This document shows, piece by piece, positions 1-7,923 of a stretch of 64,000 nucleotides of DNA (within the stretch, counting starts at the first letter, position 1; each line of letters opens with the position of its first letter). The notes under the pieces are model-generated. The model was not told the origin of the DNA. It saw only the letters and a list, made by a program, of their open reading frames with translations, and did no database searches. The stretch comes from VRUE01 sp963715455 (GTDB lineage Bacteria; Actinomycetota; Thermoleophilia; Solirubrobacterales; 70-9), in contig OY970245.1 of the NCBI GenBank assembly GCA_963715455.1, positions 1 through 64,000 on the forward strand, given 5' to 3'. A program made the position numbers and the translations under genes.

Positions 1-72
1 AAGCAGAGAATAGCGCTCGGCGAGCGGTGGCGACGCGCCCTTTTCGGATCGCTGGCGTGGCGCAAGCCCGTG

Positions 73-651
73 CTAGGACGACCACGCACCACGCGGCGGA
101 TCGATCGACTCTCGCGCAGCCTCCACCTCAGGGGCAAAGCCCTCATCGGGAGAAGGCGCAGACCCCATTTGATCCCGCCACCCGTCCGCCGAAACACCGT
201 GATCCGGGCCAAGGCGCTTGCGGAAAAAGACACGTTCGAAGCCGCTATCGGTGCGGCGGTGAGTCTCTTCGTAGCCAAGCTGGGAATAGAGGGCCTGGTT
301 CTCAGTCATCAGCGCATGGGTGTAGAGGCGGAGCGTCGGGGTGCCAGCTTCACGGGCGACATCCTCTGCGAAGCCGAGCAGGGCGCGGCCAACACCTTTG
401 CCCTGGTGCTCCGGGGCAACCGCGACGTTCTCGACAAGCAAGTGGTCGGACTCTTTGGCCAACACAATCAACCCGACGATCTCGTCGGCCTCCTCGGCGA
501 CGGACACGAGACCCCGCGCAATCTTTTCCGCGTAGTCCTCGTCCATCGGGCCTGGACGACCACCGATGCGCTCGACGTAGTGGGCGTAAGCCCGCTGCAC
601 GAGGTCGTTGACGGTCGGTGCGTCGGCCGGTTGGGCGGGGCGTATCGTCAA
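73..651 (-). CDS. GNAT-family N-acetyltransferase
   Basis: A 192-residue GNAT-fold enzyme expected to move an acetyl group from acetyl-CoA to an amine; the substrate cannot be read from sequence. Residues 81-88 (EHQGKGVG) are the pyrophosphate-binding loop of motif A, preceded by the strand LLVENVAVAP, and motif B follows near LYTHALMTENQALYSQLGYEE. The last ~40 residues, acidic and Pro-rich, lie outside the fold. The start is TTG at 651, overlapping the stop of the upstream HepT gene by 4 bases (TTGA), so translation is probably coupled to the toxin-antitoxin pair. It could be a passenger or a working third member of that operon. Confidence 0.85.
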   Translation of the reverse strand: MTIRPAQPADAPTVNDLVQRAYAHYVERIGGRPGPMDEDYAEKIARGLVSVAEEADEIVGLIVLAKESDHLLVENVAVAPEHQGKGVGRALLGFAEDVAREAGTPTLRLYTHALMTENQALYSQLGYEETHRRTDSGFERVFFRKRLGPDHGVSADGWRDQMGSAPSPDEGFAPEVEAARESIDPPRGAWSS

Positions 652-1082
652 GCGCTTCCTGGGTCAGCTGTAGAGGCCAGGTTCTCGACCGCGGTGGCGA
701 ACGTGCGCAGATCATCGAGGTAGGCCAATGCGGCGAACACGGCACGATCGTCGATCTCCATGTAGAGATGGACTATGAGGTTGCGCTGTCGCGCAGCGTC
801 GCCGAGACGCCTCGCCAGATCGGCAGGGATGGCGCCGTTCTCGCCCAGGATGGTGAAGACCTCCGCATAGTCATAGGGCGGCCGGGCCGATTGCTCGGCA
901 ACGAGCTGTGCGCCGAGGTCAATGCAGATCTGGATCGCAAGCTGGAGCCAGCGTTCGGTCGCGGCTCGCTGTCGAGCGTCCGCCAGATACGCCTCCTCCC
1001 CGTCGCGCCGCACCTCATCCAAGCGCTCGATCATCTCCTCGAGGCGCTGCAAGCGGGCTTCGATCCGATCAACGTCGACCAA
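648..1082 (-). CDS. hepT: HepT-like HEPN toxin
   Basis: A 144-residue HEPN-domain protein of the HepT (formerly DUF86) type. The HEPN RNase signature R-x4-H-x-Y is complete: R100, H105 and Y107 in RNLIVHLY. In the characterised HepT/MntA systems the toxin cleaves RNA and is silenced when MntA adds AMP to the Tyr of this motif. The start is TTG at 1082 and overlaps the upstream mntA gene by 14 bases, the usual compact antitoxin-first order. Both catalytic residues and the modifiable Tyr are intact, so it is probably active. Confidence 0.87.
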   Translation of the reverse strand: MVDVDRIEARLQRLEEMIERLDEVRRDGEEAYLADARQRAATERWLQLAIQICIDLGAQLVAEQSARPPYDYAEVFTILGENGAIPADLARRLGDAARQRNLIVHLYMEIDDRAVFAALAYLDDLRTFATAVENLASTADPGSA

Positions 1083-1539
1083 AGCGGCCTTCCTTCATTC
1101 GTCGTCGCATTCCACGTCCAAGCTCGACGCGCAGCGGCGCGGTGTCGAGGTAATCGAGGATCGCCCTCGTCTCCAGCCGTACTCGCTCGGCATAGTCGCG
1201 CTCGACGAGCCTCTTTCCATCGCCGATTGCGCGGTGGCGCATCAGCGGTGGCGCATCGTTGAGCACGACGACATCGACCTCATCGGTATTCAGCGCGCGC
1301 CCCGCATCCCTCACCAAGTCGAGCTGCAGATCGAAACTGGCACGAGAATCCAGATCTGGATCGCGCCAAATAGCGATGTCGACGTCCGAAAGCGGCCCCA
1401 CATCTCCCCGGGCCTGGGAACCGATCAGCATCGCTGCGACCACACCCTTGCGATCGAGCGCCTTGCTCAACCGCTCCAGCGCAGCAGCGTCAAGCGGCTC
1501 CACGCGGGATTTCTCGTTGACGACCGTCACCGCTGACAT
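1069..1539 (-). CDS. mntA: MntA-type nucleotidyltransferase antitoxin
   Basis: A minimal nucleotidyltransferase of 156 residues. The active-site signature G-S-x10-D-x-D is exact: G40, S41, D52 and D54. A third acidic strand follows at NTDEVDVVVLND. In studied pairs MntA AMPylates the HepT toxin. The start is placed at the ATG at 1539; the 39 extra codons of the longer open frame (to 1656) are Trp/Pro-rich and run into the leader of the divergent VOC gene, so they are unlikely to be translated. It overlaps hepT by 14 bases. Confidence 0.86.
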   Translation of the reverse strand: MSAVTVVNEKSRVEPLDAAALERLSKALDRKGVVAAMLIGSQARGDVGPLSDVDIAIWRDPDLDSRASFDLQLDLVRDAGRALNTDEVDVVVLNDAPPLMRHRAIGDGKRLVERDYAERVRLETRAILDYLDTAPLRVELGRGMRRRMKEGRFGRR

Positions 1540-1649
1540 CGTCGCCGATCCACCGGATCGAGTCCAGAAAGCCGGCGGATCGGGGAGCACCGCCCAAAGC
1601 AACGGAATGCGCCCGGCGAGAATCGAACCGAAATGCGACCATCGAGCAC

Positions 1650-2087
1650 ATGGCAATCCAACGGATGGAACACGTCGGCATCGTGGTCGACGACCTCACG
1701 GCCGCAGTCGAGTTCTTCGTCGAGCTCGGACTCGAGCCGCGAGGCAAGGGCCAGGTCGAGGGCAGCTGGGTGGACCGCATCGTGGCCCTTGACGGGGTCA
1801 AGGCGGAGCTAGCGATGCTGCGCACCCCGGACGGCCACGGAGAAATCGAGCTGGTGAAGTTCCACTCGCCGCCGACCCAGACCGCCGACCCGCACGCGCC
1901 CGCGAACACTCCAGGCCTCCGCCACCTCGCCTTCCTCGTCGAAGACATCGACGCCGTCGTCGCCGGCCTACGAGCCCGCGGCACTGAGCTTGTCGGCGAG
2001 CTGGTGCGCTACGAGGACAGCTACCGCCTCTGCTACGTCCGCGGCCCCGAGGGAATCATCATCGAGCTGGCTGAGAAGATCAGCTGA
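1650..2087 (+). CDS. VOC/glyoxalase-fold protein
   Basis: A 145-residue vicinal-oxygen-chelate protein. Two beta-alpha-beta-beta-beta modules are visible: residues 5-60, opening with MEHVGIVVDDLTAAVEFF, and 85-140, opening with GLRHLAFLVEDIDAVVAGL. The His in the first strand of each half (H8 and H92) and the Glu in IIIELAEK are the usual metal ligands. It could be a lactoylglutathione lyase-like enzyme, a dioxygenase or a drug-binding protein; the sequence does not decide. It is divergent from mntA, with about 110 bp between the two starts. Confidence 0.85.
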   Translation: MAIQRMEHVGIVVDDLTAAVEFFVELGLEPRGKGQVEGSWVDRIVALDGVKAELAMLRTPDGHGEIELVKFHSPPTQTADPHAPANTPGLRHLAFLVEDIDAVVAGLRARGTELVGELVRYEDSYRLCYVRGPEGIIIELAEKIS

Positions 2088-2138
2088 CGGAGCCGATCCG
2101 CTGGGCAGCGCGCGCACCCGCATAGAAGAGCAACGGAA

Positions 2139-2234
2139 TGCGCCCGGAGAGAATCGAACTCTCGACCTCCGGCTTGAAAGACCGGCGCTCTTTGGGGCTC
2201 GTTAAAACCCCGTTGACCACTGAGCTACGGGCGC
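2139..2234 (-). tRNA. tRNA-Glu(UUC) with extended D-loop
   Basis: Read on the minus strand it has a perfect 7-bp acceptor (GCGCCCG with CGGGCGC), an anticodon stem CCGGT/GCCGG with loop CTTTCAA (anticodon TTC, Glu), and a T arm GAGAG-TTCGATT-CTCTC. No CCA is encoded. The D stem GCTC/GAGC encloses about 31 nt instead of 8-9. The extra 22-23 nt can fold on their own as GGGG...CCCC. Removing them leaves a normal 73-nt tRNA. It may be a functional tRNA with an enlarged D arm, or a pseudogene. Confidence 0.75.
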
Positions 2235-2266
2235 TCTCACTACCTGCCCGGAAAAGTATGCCGGTC

Positions 2267-3409
2267 TCAGAGCCCGAACGTCTTGGCGATGATGTTGCGC
2301 TGGATCTCGGAGGTGCCGCCGTAAATGGTCGAGACCAGGCTGCTGCGCACGAGGCGCTCCATGTCGTACTCGGAGGCGTAGCCGTAGCCGCCCATCATCT
2401 GCATGCCGTCGAGGGCGGCGCGCTTTGCGACCTCGGTGACGAAGAGCTTCACCATCGAGGCCTCGCGCGGCAGCATCTGATCGGGGTCCTCGTCGGTGAG
2501 AGTGGCGACCCAGCGGGTCATCAACCGTGCCGCCTCGATGTCGGTCGCCATATCGGCGATGCGGTGCTGGAGCGACTGGAAGGAGCCGATCGGGCGGCCG
2601 AACTGTTCGCGCTCCTTGACGTAGACGATCAGGTCGTCGAAGACGCGCTGGGCGATGCCGAGCATCGTCGCGGCGAGGATCAGGCGCTCGACGTTGAGCC
2701 CGGCCATGAGCTGCGTCCAAGCCTGGTCGACCTGGCCGAGCACGGCGCTGGCGGGCGCCTCAACGTCGGTGAAGTAGAGGTGGTTGGTGTCGCGACCGCC
2801 CATCGTGTCGATCGGGACCACCTCGAGGCCATCGGTCTCACGCGGCACCCAGATCATCGTCATGCCCTCGTGCTTGCTGGCCGAGCGGGTCGTGCGGCAG
2901 ACGACGAGGATGTGGTCGGCAATGTGGGCGTTGGAGCAGAAGACCTTCTGGCCGTTGATCACGTAGCCGCCGTTCTGGCTCTCGGCGAAGGTGCTCAGAG
3001 CGCCGACGTCGGAGCCGGCCTCGGGCTCTGTCATCGCGATCGCCTCGACGGCGCCGCTCGCGATCCCGCCGAGGATCTCGTGCTTCTGCTCCTCGCTGCC
3101 GAAGCGATTGGTCGCGCCAGCGACGATCAGCGTCGTCGCATAGCCGCCGATCGGAGCGAGGGCGCGCGAGGTCTCCTCCATGAAGATGCAGGCGTCGAGC
3201 ATCGTGCCGCCCGAGCCGCCGTACTCCTCGGGAATCGTCAGCCCGGTCCAGCCGAGCTCGGCCATCTCCTTGTAGATGGTCTCGTTGTGGTGGTCGCGGT
3301 AGCCGTCGGTGAGGCGCTCGCGCTGGTCCGGCGTACCGCACTCGTGATCGCAGTAGCGCCGGATCGCGTCGACGAAGTCCTCCTGCTCGTCGGTGAGAGC
3401 GAAATCCAC
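2267..3409 (-). CDS. Acyl-CoA dehydrogenase
   Basis: A flavoenzyme of 380 residues, full length for the family, oxidising acyl-CoA to trans-2-enoyl-CoA in beta-oxidation or amino-acid breakdown. The FAD/substrate signature MTEPEAGSDVG is at residues 127-137, and the C-terminal family block YGGTSEIQRNIIAKTFGL closes the protein. The start is GTG at 3409. There is no adjacent enoyl-CoA hydratase or CoA ligase, so chain-length preference cannot be inferred. It ends 32 bp from the tRNA-Glu gene. Confidence 0.92.
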   Translation of the reverse strand: MDFALTDEQEDFVDAIRRYCDHECGTPDQRERLTDGYRDHHNETIYKEMAELGWTGLTIPEEYGGSGGTMLDACIFMEETSRALAPIGGYATTLIVAGATNRFGSEEQKHEILGGIASGAVEAIAMTEPEAGSDVGALSTFAESQNGGYVINGQKVFCSNAHIADHILVVCRTTRSASKHEGMTMIWVPRETDGLEVVPIDTMGGRDTNHLYFTDVEAPASAVLGQVDQAWTQLMAGLNVERLILAATMLGIAQRVFDDLIVYVKEREQFGRPIGSFQSLQHRIADMATDIEAARLMTRWVATLTDEDPDQMLPREASMVKLFVTEVAKRAALDGMQMMGGYGYASEYDMERLVRSSLVSTIYGGTSEIQRNIIAKTFGL

Positions 3410-3459
3410 GAAGCGGCAGCCTAACGGTCAAGACGGGAAAACCGCTGCTCGGAGGAGGA

Positions 3460-3741
3460 TCAGAGATTGGTGATGAGCACGGCGAGAACGGCACTGGCGC
3501 CAAACCCGAGGCAGACGTTGATGATCGTCCGCTGCAGGGCGATGAGATTTTCGCTCAGGCGGTCGACGCTGCTTCTGAACTGGTCGAGACTCCCCTCAAC
3601 CCGCTCGAGGCGCGCGTCAACCTGCTCGAAGCGCTTGTCAACTAGCGCGAAGCGCTCATCCACCAAGGCGAAACCCTCGTCCACCCGGTGACTCAAGTGA
3701 TCGAGTCGATCGTCGGTCCAGCTTTCTCGCATCGCCTCCAT
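3460..3741 (-). CDS. Small coiled-coil protein with C-terminal membrane anchor
   Basis: A 93-residue protein, using the ATG at 3741 (GGTGG lies about 9 nt upstream) rather than the longer frame to 3792. Residues about 15-70 are tandem heptads built on VDERFAL/VDKRFEQ/VDARLER and predict a coiled coil; residues 72-93 are one hydrophobic segment. This layout resembles short phage- or plasmid-borne hemolysin-XhlA-like membrane proteins, but the match is only in shape. Function unknown. Confidence 0.6.
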   Translation of the reverse strand: MEAMRESWTDDRLDHLSHRVDEGFALVDERFALVDKRFEQVDARLERVEGSLDQFRSSVDRLSENLIALQRTIINVCLGFGASAVLAVLITNL

Positions 3742-3813
3742 GTTGCCACCGTAGCGGACAACAAGTTGCGCGACGGAGGAGAATTGCAACAAAAGTGCAA
3801 CAACTTCGCTGAG

Positions 3814-4050
3814 TCAGTCCCCCGCCACGCCGGGGGCGGCTTGCCAATAGATGACCTTCCGAGGATTGATCGAAAGCGTTTCGTCGTTCGAGTCTTTGAC
3901 GGTCACGATGCTGTTCTCCCTAAGTGCCTGCTGAACGGCGGCAGTCCACTTCTCCGAATCAACGTCGAGTTGGAATGTGTGGCCGTCCATCAGATGAAGG
4001 GAAATCTGCACTTGCCCTGTTGGCATCGCCGCGTTGTGGCTCTCTGCCAT
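3814..4050 (-). CDS. Small hypothetical protein
   Basis: A 78-residue protein starting MAESHN at 4050, preceded by GAAGGA at a fitting ribosome-binding distance. It has the look of a small beta-rich domain (QVQISLHLMDGHTFQLDVDSEKW, then VKDSNDETLSINPRKVIYW), as in stand-alone Sm-like or gamma-type phage proteins, but I do not recognise a family. The longer open frame to 4146 has no ribosome site. It lies upstream of the coiled-coil membrane protein on the same strand, 72 bp away, so the two may be cotranscribed. Confidence 0.55.
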   Translation of the reverse strand: MAESHNAAMPTGQVQISLHLMDGHTFQLDVDSEKWTAAVQQALRENSIVTVKDSNDETLSINPRKVIYWQAAPGVAGD

Positions 4051-4276
4051 TGACGGTCCTTCCCGCTTCGGGCAGACTCGGCTCTGCCGCATTGTTTCGG
4101 GAGAGCGGTGAACGTGGCCAAACAGAACACCGCCCTCCCTGTCCATCCATCAGCACCGGAGCGCCCGCGCGCGGGGAGCCTCCTGTGCTGACGACCGCCC
4201 CCGAGGCCAAAACGCCCCGATGCGCGGGCGATAGTAGGCGGCCTGAATCCCTAGCCACGCCGTGAATTCTGAGTAA

Positions 4277-4978
4277 TCACTTGCTCTTACTCTTGCGCGA
4301 CCGCTTGCGCTTCCTGGAGGGAGCCTTTTTCTTCTCTCCATGCTCCGAGGGATAGACCAAGACCGCAGAGCTGACCACGATGTGCTCGCCACCACCCTCA
4401 CCCACCACCCGGCGATTGGCTGATCTGCCCTCGATCTCGAGGAAGCGTGCCACGAACTCGTCCGCCAGCTCGTTGGCTTCCGCGCAGCCCTGCTCATCTA
4501 GATCCGCCGGGGTATAGCTGACATGCGAATCGTCGCGCTCGTAGAACCTGCCCGATTTGGTCGAGTCGCCTATGTCTTTGTCGATTGCCTCCAGAATGTC
4601 GTTCGCAATAACTTGCTGTCCCGTCTTCGGGATGTATCGCGCCATCTCCGAGGGGATATAGGCCCGCTCAATGGCGCGGTAGTAATGCTCAACGGCGCCT
4701 CGGCGCGGCTCCGTTTTGGTCATCTCGACCATCTCGAAATCTCTCAGAACTTTGACGTGGTAGCTCACCTGGCTTAGCCCCTCGACAAGCTCTTCCGAGA
4801 GTTCGTTGGGACTCCATTCCCGGTCGTTCATGAGGGCGAGAATCTTGACCCGCAAGGGATGCGCCAGCGACTTGATGAGCCTCTGATTGAGGGTGATCTC
4901 TTTCGGGTCTTGCTTCTTCCCCCTCTTCGTTGCCTCCCGCTCGGTGGATTGCCCGCTCGGTTGTTTCTTCGCTGACAA
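4277..4978 (-). CDS. ArsR-type winged-helix regulator with basic tail
   Basis: A 233-residue DNA-binding protein. Residues about 30-105 form a winged helix of the ArsR/HTH_20 type: SLAHPLRVKILALMNDREWSPNEL, then the recognition helix in GLSQVSYHVKVLRDFEMVE. Residues 120-205 are an acidic helical domain that may bind a ligand or dimerise. Both ends are very basic (KKRGKKQDPK near the N-terminus and a C-terminal Lys/Arg/Ser run), which would add non-specific DNA contact. The 559-bp AT-richer upstream region contains an imperfect palindrome at 5104-5125 that could be its operator. Confidence 0.8.
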   Translation of the reverse strand: MSAKKQPSGQSTEREATKRGKKQDPKEITLNQRLIKSLAHPLRVKILALMNDREWSPNELSEELVEGLSQVSYHVKVLRDFEMVEMTKTEPRRGAVEHYYRAIERAYIPSEMARYIPKTGQQVIANDILEAIDKDIGDSTKSGRFYERDDSHVSYTPADLDEQGCAEANELADEFVARFLEIEGRSANRRVVGEGGGEHIVVSSAVLVYPSEHGEKKKAPSRKRKRSRKSKSK

Positions 4979-5537
4979 AGCCTGCTCCTCTCATCCAGGC
5001 CATCCGGTAACGTCCAAATTTCTATAGCGATATGGCCTCGTCGTTTGAACAGAAAAGTAGCCGCAAGCCAGGGTAAACGGCAATGCTCTTTCTGATTGCT
5101 CTAATCTTTTTGAAGTATTCAAAAGATTTTCTGGCAATAAGAAAGGGGGTGCGCACCGTGACCATCAAGCCATGCCCAACGGTGGCTCCGCTGCTGTCTA
5201 CGTTCAAGAACCGCTGAGCCAGAGGGCAGCGCTTGGCGAGCTGACGAAGCCAAGCCCTGCCTTCGGAGCGGGCCTGAGTCGGCCCGTGAACGAGTTAAGG
5301 CGACGACCTGGGAGCGCAGGGGATGCAGGCACCCAGGCCGCCTAAGCCACGCAGCCGTACCAAGATCCGCATGACCTGTTACCGATCCTACGCGGCGAGG
5401 TGTGGCCGCGCTCTACTGCCCCTTATCCTTGAATTGCGGCTGAAAAGGCGGCCCTTAAGAGCGCCGTTGCCCAATAGGTTCCCACTTGGACAAATGCGCC
5501 TCCCACCCCGAAGCCGCGTATCGCTTGATAGAACGAA
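4979..5537. other. Non-coding region with hairpins
   Basis: No convincing gene is seen here. The part at 5020-5160 is clearly richer in A+T than the rest of the window, with an imperfect palindrome at 5104-5125 (TCTTTTTGAAGTATTCAAAAGA), so it is probably promoter DNA for the ArsR-type gene. From 5225 to 5337 three stable stems follow each other: GGCAG-c-GCTTGGC with GCCAAGC-c-CTGCC, CGGGCC with GGCCCG, and CCTGGG with CCCAGG. This may be a structured RNA; no known RNA family is recognised. Confidence 0.45.
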
Positions 5538-5610
<73 letters not shown>

Positions 5611-5630
5611 AGGGAGACGATCTTAGACAG

Positions 5631-6518
5631 ATGAGGGACGCAGCGAGAAGCCGATGGCGCGCCTCAAGCGCCGCCGTACTTGTCTTGTTGATCGGGGTCT
5701 TGGCGTTCGCCGGACCGGCGCAGGCCGGGGCGGGAGCACGCGCCTCGATCATCGGCGGCTCGACGGCGACAACGGAAGAATGGCCCTGGGCGGCGTTCAT
5801 CCTGGCACTCGACCGCAAAGACAACGGCTACACCTGCACGGGAACGGTGATCGCCCCCCATCTGATCCTCACGGCGGCGCATTGCGTCAAGGACGTGATC
5901 ACCGGTCGGCGCACGCCGCTGCCCCAGTTCACGGTCCTCACCGGCAGCAGCGACCTGCGCGACAGAAACGCGCGACAGCTCTCGAAAGTGCGCCGCGCGC
6001 TCATCTATCCCGGCTTCGACCTCTACAACCTGCAGGGCGACGCGGCGCTGCTCGAACTGGGAACGCCGACGACGATGCCGGCGATTCCCCTGGCAGGACC
6101 GGAAGACGCAGCGCTGCTTGGCCCAGGCCTGCCCACCTACATCGCCGGCTGGGGGCAGCGAGGCGGCCGCAACAGCTCGAACCAGACGCTGGTCCTGCGC
6201 AAAGCGCGCACCTTCGTACAGCGTCGCACCTTCTGCCGCAATCACTCGCGCGTCTACTACCCCTTCTTCAACTTCTCCTTTCAGCTCTGCACGCTCACTG
6301 TGCCGGGCTTCGGCAGCGGCACCTGCCACGGCGACAGCGGCGGCCCCGCCCTCGCCTTCCGGGCCGACGGCACGCCCGTGCAGATCGGCATCACCAGCCT
6401 CGGCCCGGCCAACTGCGACACGCGGCTGCCCGACATCTACACGCGCGCCGACCTCGTCTCGAGCTGGGTTGCCGAAGTAGCGGCGGCATCCGCCCCACCG
6501 GCCCCCGCCACTGGCTAA
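5631..6518 (+). CDS. Secreted trypsin-like serine protease (S1A)
   Basis: A 295-residue exported protease. Residues 1-33 are a signal peptide ending in AQA. IIGG at 40-43 is the usual new N-terminus after zymogen activation. The catalytic triad is complete: H84 in TAAHC, D137 in GDAALLEL, and S236 in GDSGGP. Cysteines are paired as in chymotrypsin-fold enzymes. The residue six before the catalytic Ser region reads GTCHGDSGGP, so the S1 pocket lacks the Asp of trypsin and Arg/Lys preference is doubtful. Single gene, divergent from tRNA-Thr. Confidence 0.93.
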   Translation: MRDAARSRWRASSAAVLVLLIGVLAFAGPAQAGAGARASIIGGSTATTEEWPWAAFILALDRKDNGYTCTGTVIAPHLILTAAHCVKDVITGRRTPLPQFTVLTGSSDLRDRNARQLSKVRRALIYPGFDLYNLQGDAALLELGTPTTMPAIPLAGPEDAALLGPGLPTYIAGWGQRGGRNSSNQTLVLRKARTFVQRRTFCRNHSRVYYPFFNFSFQLCTLTVPGFGSGTCHGDSGGPALAFRADGTPVQIGITSLGPANCDTRLPDIYTRADLVSSWVAEVAAASAPPAPATG

Positions 6519-6539
6519 CGCCGCGCAGTCATCGCCTCG

Positions 6540-7328
6540 CTAGCCGCGCACGCCGCAGCTGCGGGTGAGCGTCGTCTCCATGCTGCGGCCGTCTTCGAAG
6601 CCGAAGGAGGCCCTGGCGAAGGCGAAGGTGGCGCCGGGGAAGCCGTTCGGCGCGGGACAGCCAGCGACGAAGTAACTGCGTGCCTTGCCGCCTGCGTAGA
6701 AGCGACGCTGAAGAGTCAGCGAGAAGCCGCGCACATAGCCCCATTCGGCGGCTACACGCGGCAGGTCGGCGACCAGCGTGAGGCCGAAGGTCCCTTTGCG
6801 CTGCTGCTTGATCCTGAAGGGCAGCGTGAAGGAGGTTGGCAAGGGCTCGGTGCCAAATATGTGAGCGAAGATGACCGGGCGGCCTTTGAGGCGGCCGTTG
6901 AAGGCAAGGACCGTGCCGTCAGACGGGTAGGGCGACTGTTCGGGCAGGCTGACGGCAGCCTTGAAGGTGCCGTGCCCGACCACTCCCCCCGGACAGGCTT
7001 CGCGCGCCTCCCGGGTCGAAGCGGGCTGCAGCTCGTCGTAGTCGCAGACCGGCAGGCCGCGCCGGTCCAGCTTCCCGTTGCGATTGATCGCCAGGAAGAT
7101 GCGCCGCAGCTGCGGCGGGGGATTGGCGTCGAGCGTTTTGATCACCGCCGAGACCGAGACTGCCACCGGCGCGGTGCCCTGGCGGGGCAGATCGTGTGGG
7201 GCGATCTTGCCGCCGTAGGAAACCTGCAAGTTGCCCTTGCGGATCACCTCGGCCTGGGCCGCAGCCCCGATGGCCAGGCAGAGCAACGCAGCCGCCAGCG
7301 CGGCCCGGATCCTCGTTGCCCTGCCCAC
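6540..7328 (-). CDS. Secreted hypothetical protein, four-Cys family (copy 1)
   Basis: A 262-residue protein with a signal peptide (about residues 1-27, ending in AQA). It is a clear paralogue of the gene at 9689-10468: both share an N-terminal strand block around DLPRQGT-P-AV-V, the block LQPAST/IQPAST, FNGR-KGRP, HIF, WGYV, CPAPNG/CPAPKG, and a Cys six residues from the C-terminus. The conserved cysteines suggest disulphides outside the cell. No domain is recognised. It lies 12 bp after the 173-aa secreted gene and is probably cotranscribed with it. Confidence 0.78.
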   Translation of the reverse strand: MGRATRIRAALAAALLCLAIGAAAQAEVIRKGNLQVSYGGKIAPHDLPRQGTAPVAVSVSAVIKTLDANPPPQLRRIFLAINRNGKLDRRGLPVCDYDELQPASTREAREACPGGVVGHGTFKAAVSLPEQSPYPSDGTVLAFNGRLKGRPVIFAHIFGTEPLPTSFTLPFRIKQQRKGTFGLTLVADLPRVAAEWGYVRGFSLTLQRRFYAGGKARSYFVAGCPAPNGFPGATFAFARASFGFEDGRSMETTLTRSCGVRG

Positions 7329-7340
7329 CGGACCCCCGGC

Positions 7341-7862
7341 TCAGGTGAACTTCGAGGGTTCGAAGCGGCAGTAGCGGAATTCGAAGGCGAGAACCTGGTT
7401 ATTAGCCTGATTGGCGTTGTGGGTGAGGCGGATGACCATCTGCTGGGCGCCGACCTTGTCTCCCGCGCGCAGCTTCTGAGCGGTTTTCTGGAAGAGGCTC
7501 GCCTCTTCTTCGACGTATTTGAGCCACTTGGCGAGCTTCGCTTTGTCGGCCGGTGGCTGTTCGACTGCCTTCAACTGCGTGACGGTCCGCTTGAGCGCCT
7601 TGCCGGCCTTTTCGAACTGGGTGGCGGCCTCTTTCAGCTTGCCGGCTTTGAACTTGCCGCGAACGCCCTTGAGGATGCGTTCGTTGGCTTCGGTGTTCGT
7701 CTTGCAGATCGGCTCGACCGCTTCTTTGTAGCTCTCGCGCGTAGCTTCGGCCTGCGCGAAGGGCACCGCAAGCAGCGAGAAAACCATGACGACTGCGCCG
7801 AGCACGCTAAAGAGCTTCTTCCCCACCAGATTCCTCCTGTCGTTTCCCAAGTTCCCAGGCAA
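7341..7862 (-). CDS. Secreted helical hypothetical protein
   Basis: A 173-residue protein whose N-terminal third holds a signal peptide (VGKKLFSVLGAVVMVFSLLAVPFAQA). The start may be the GTG near residue 14 rather than 7862. The mature part is rich in Lys, Glu and Ala, predicted all-helical, with two Cys (PICKTNTEANERI and FRYCRFEP) that could bridge its ends. Proteins of this look are common beside secreted repeat proteins in Solirubrobacterales, but no function is known. Followed after 12 bp by the four-Cys secreted gene. Confidence 0.7.
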   Translation of the reverse strand: MPGNLGNDRRNLVGKKLFSVLGAVVMVFSLLAVPFAQAEATRESYKEAVEPICKTNTEANERILKGVRGKFKAGKLKEAATQFEKAGKALKRTVTQLKAVEQPPADKAKLAKWLKYVEEEASLFQKTAQKLRAGDKVGAQQMVIRLTHNANQANNQVLAFEFRYCRFEPSKFT

Positions 7863-7923
7863 CTCATCATCCCAAACACGTGCGGGTGCCCAGAGACTCG
7901 GCAGCTTAGGGGATCGTTAAGGG

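Noticed and set aside
2139..2234. tRNA-Sec, because of length (96 nt)
   Set aside because: The anticodon is TTC rather than TCA, the acceptor is 7 bp, the variable arm is short, and the extra length is all in the D-loop.
5022..5207. 61-codon open frame on the minus strand upstream of the ArsR-type gene
   Set aside because: AT-rich, no ribosome site and no protein-like pattern; it covers the probable promoter of the regulator.
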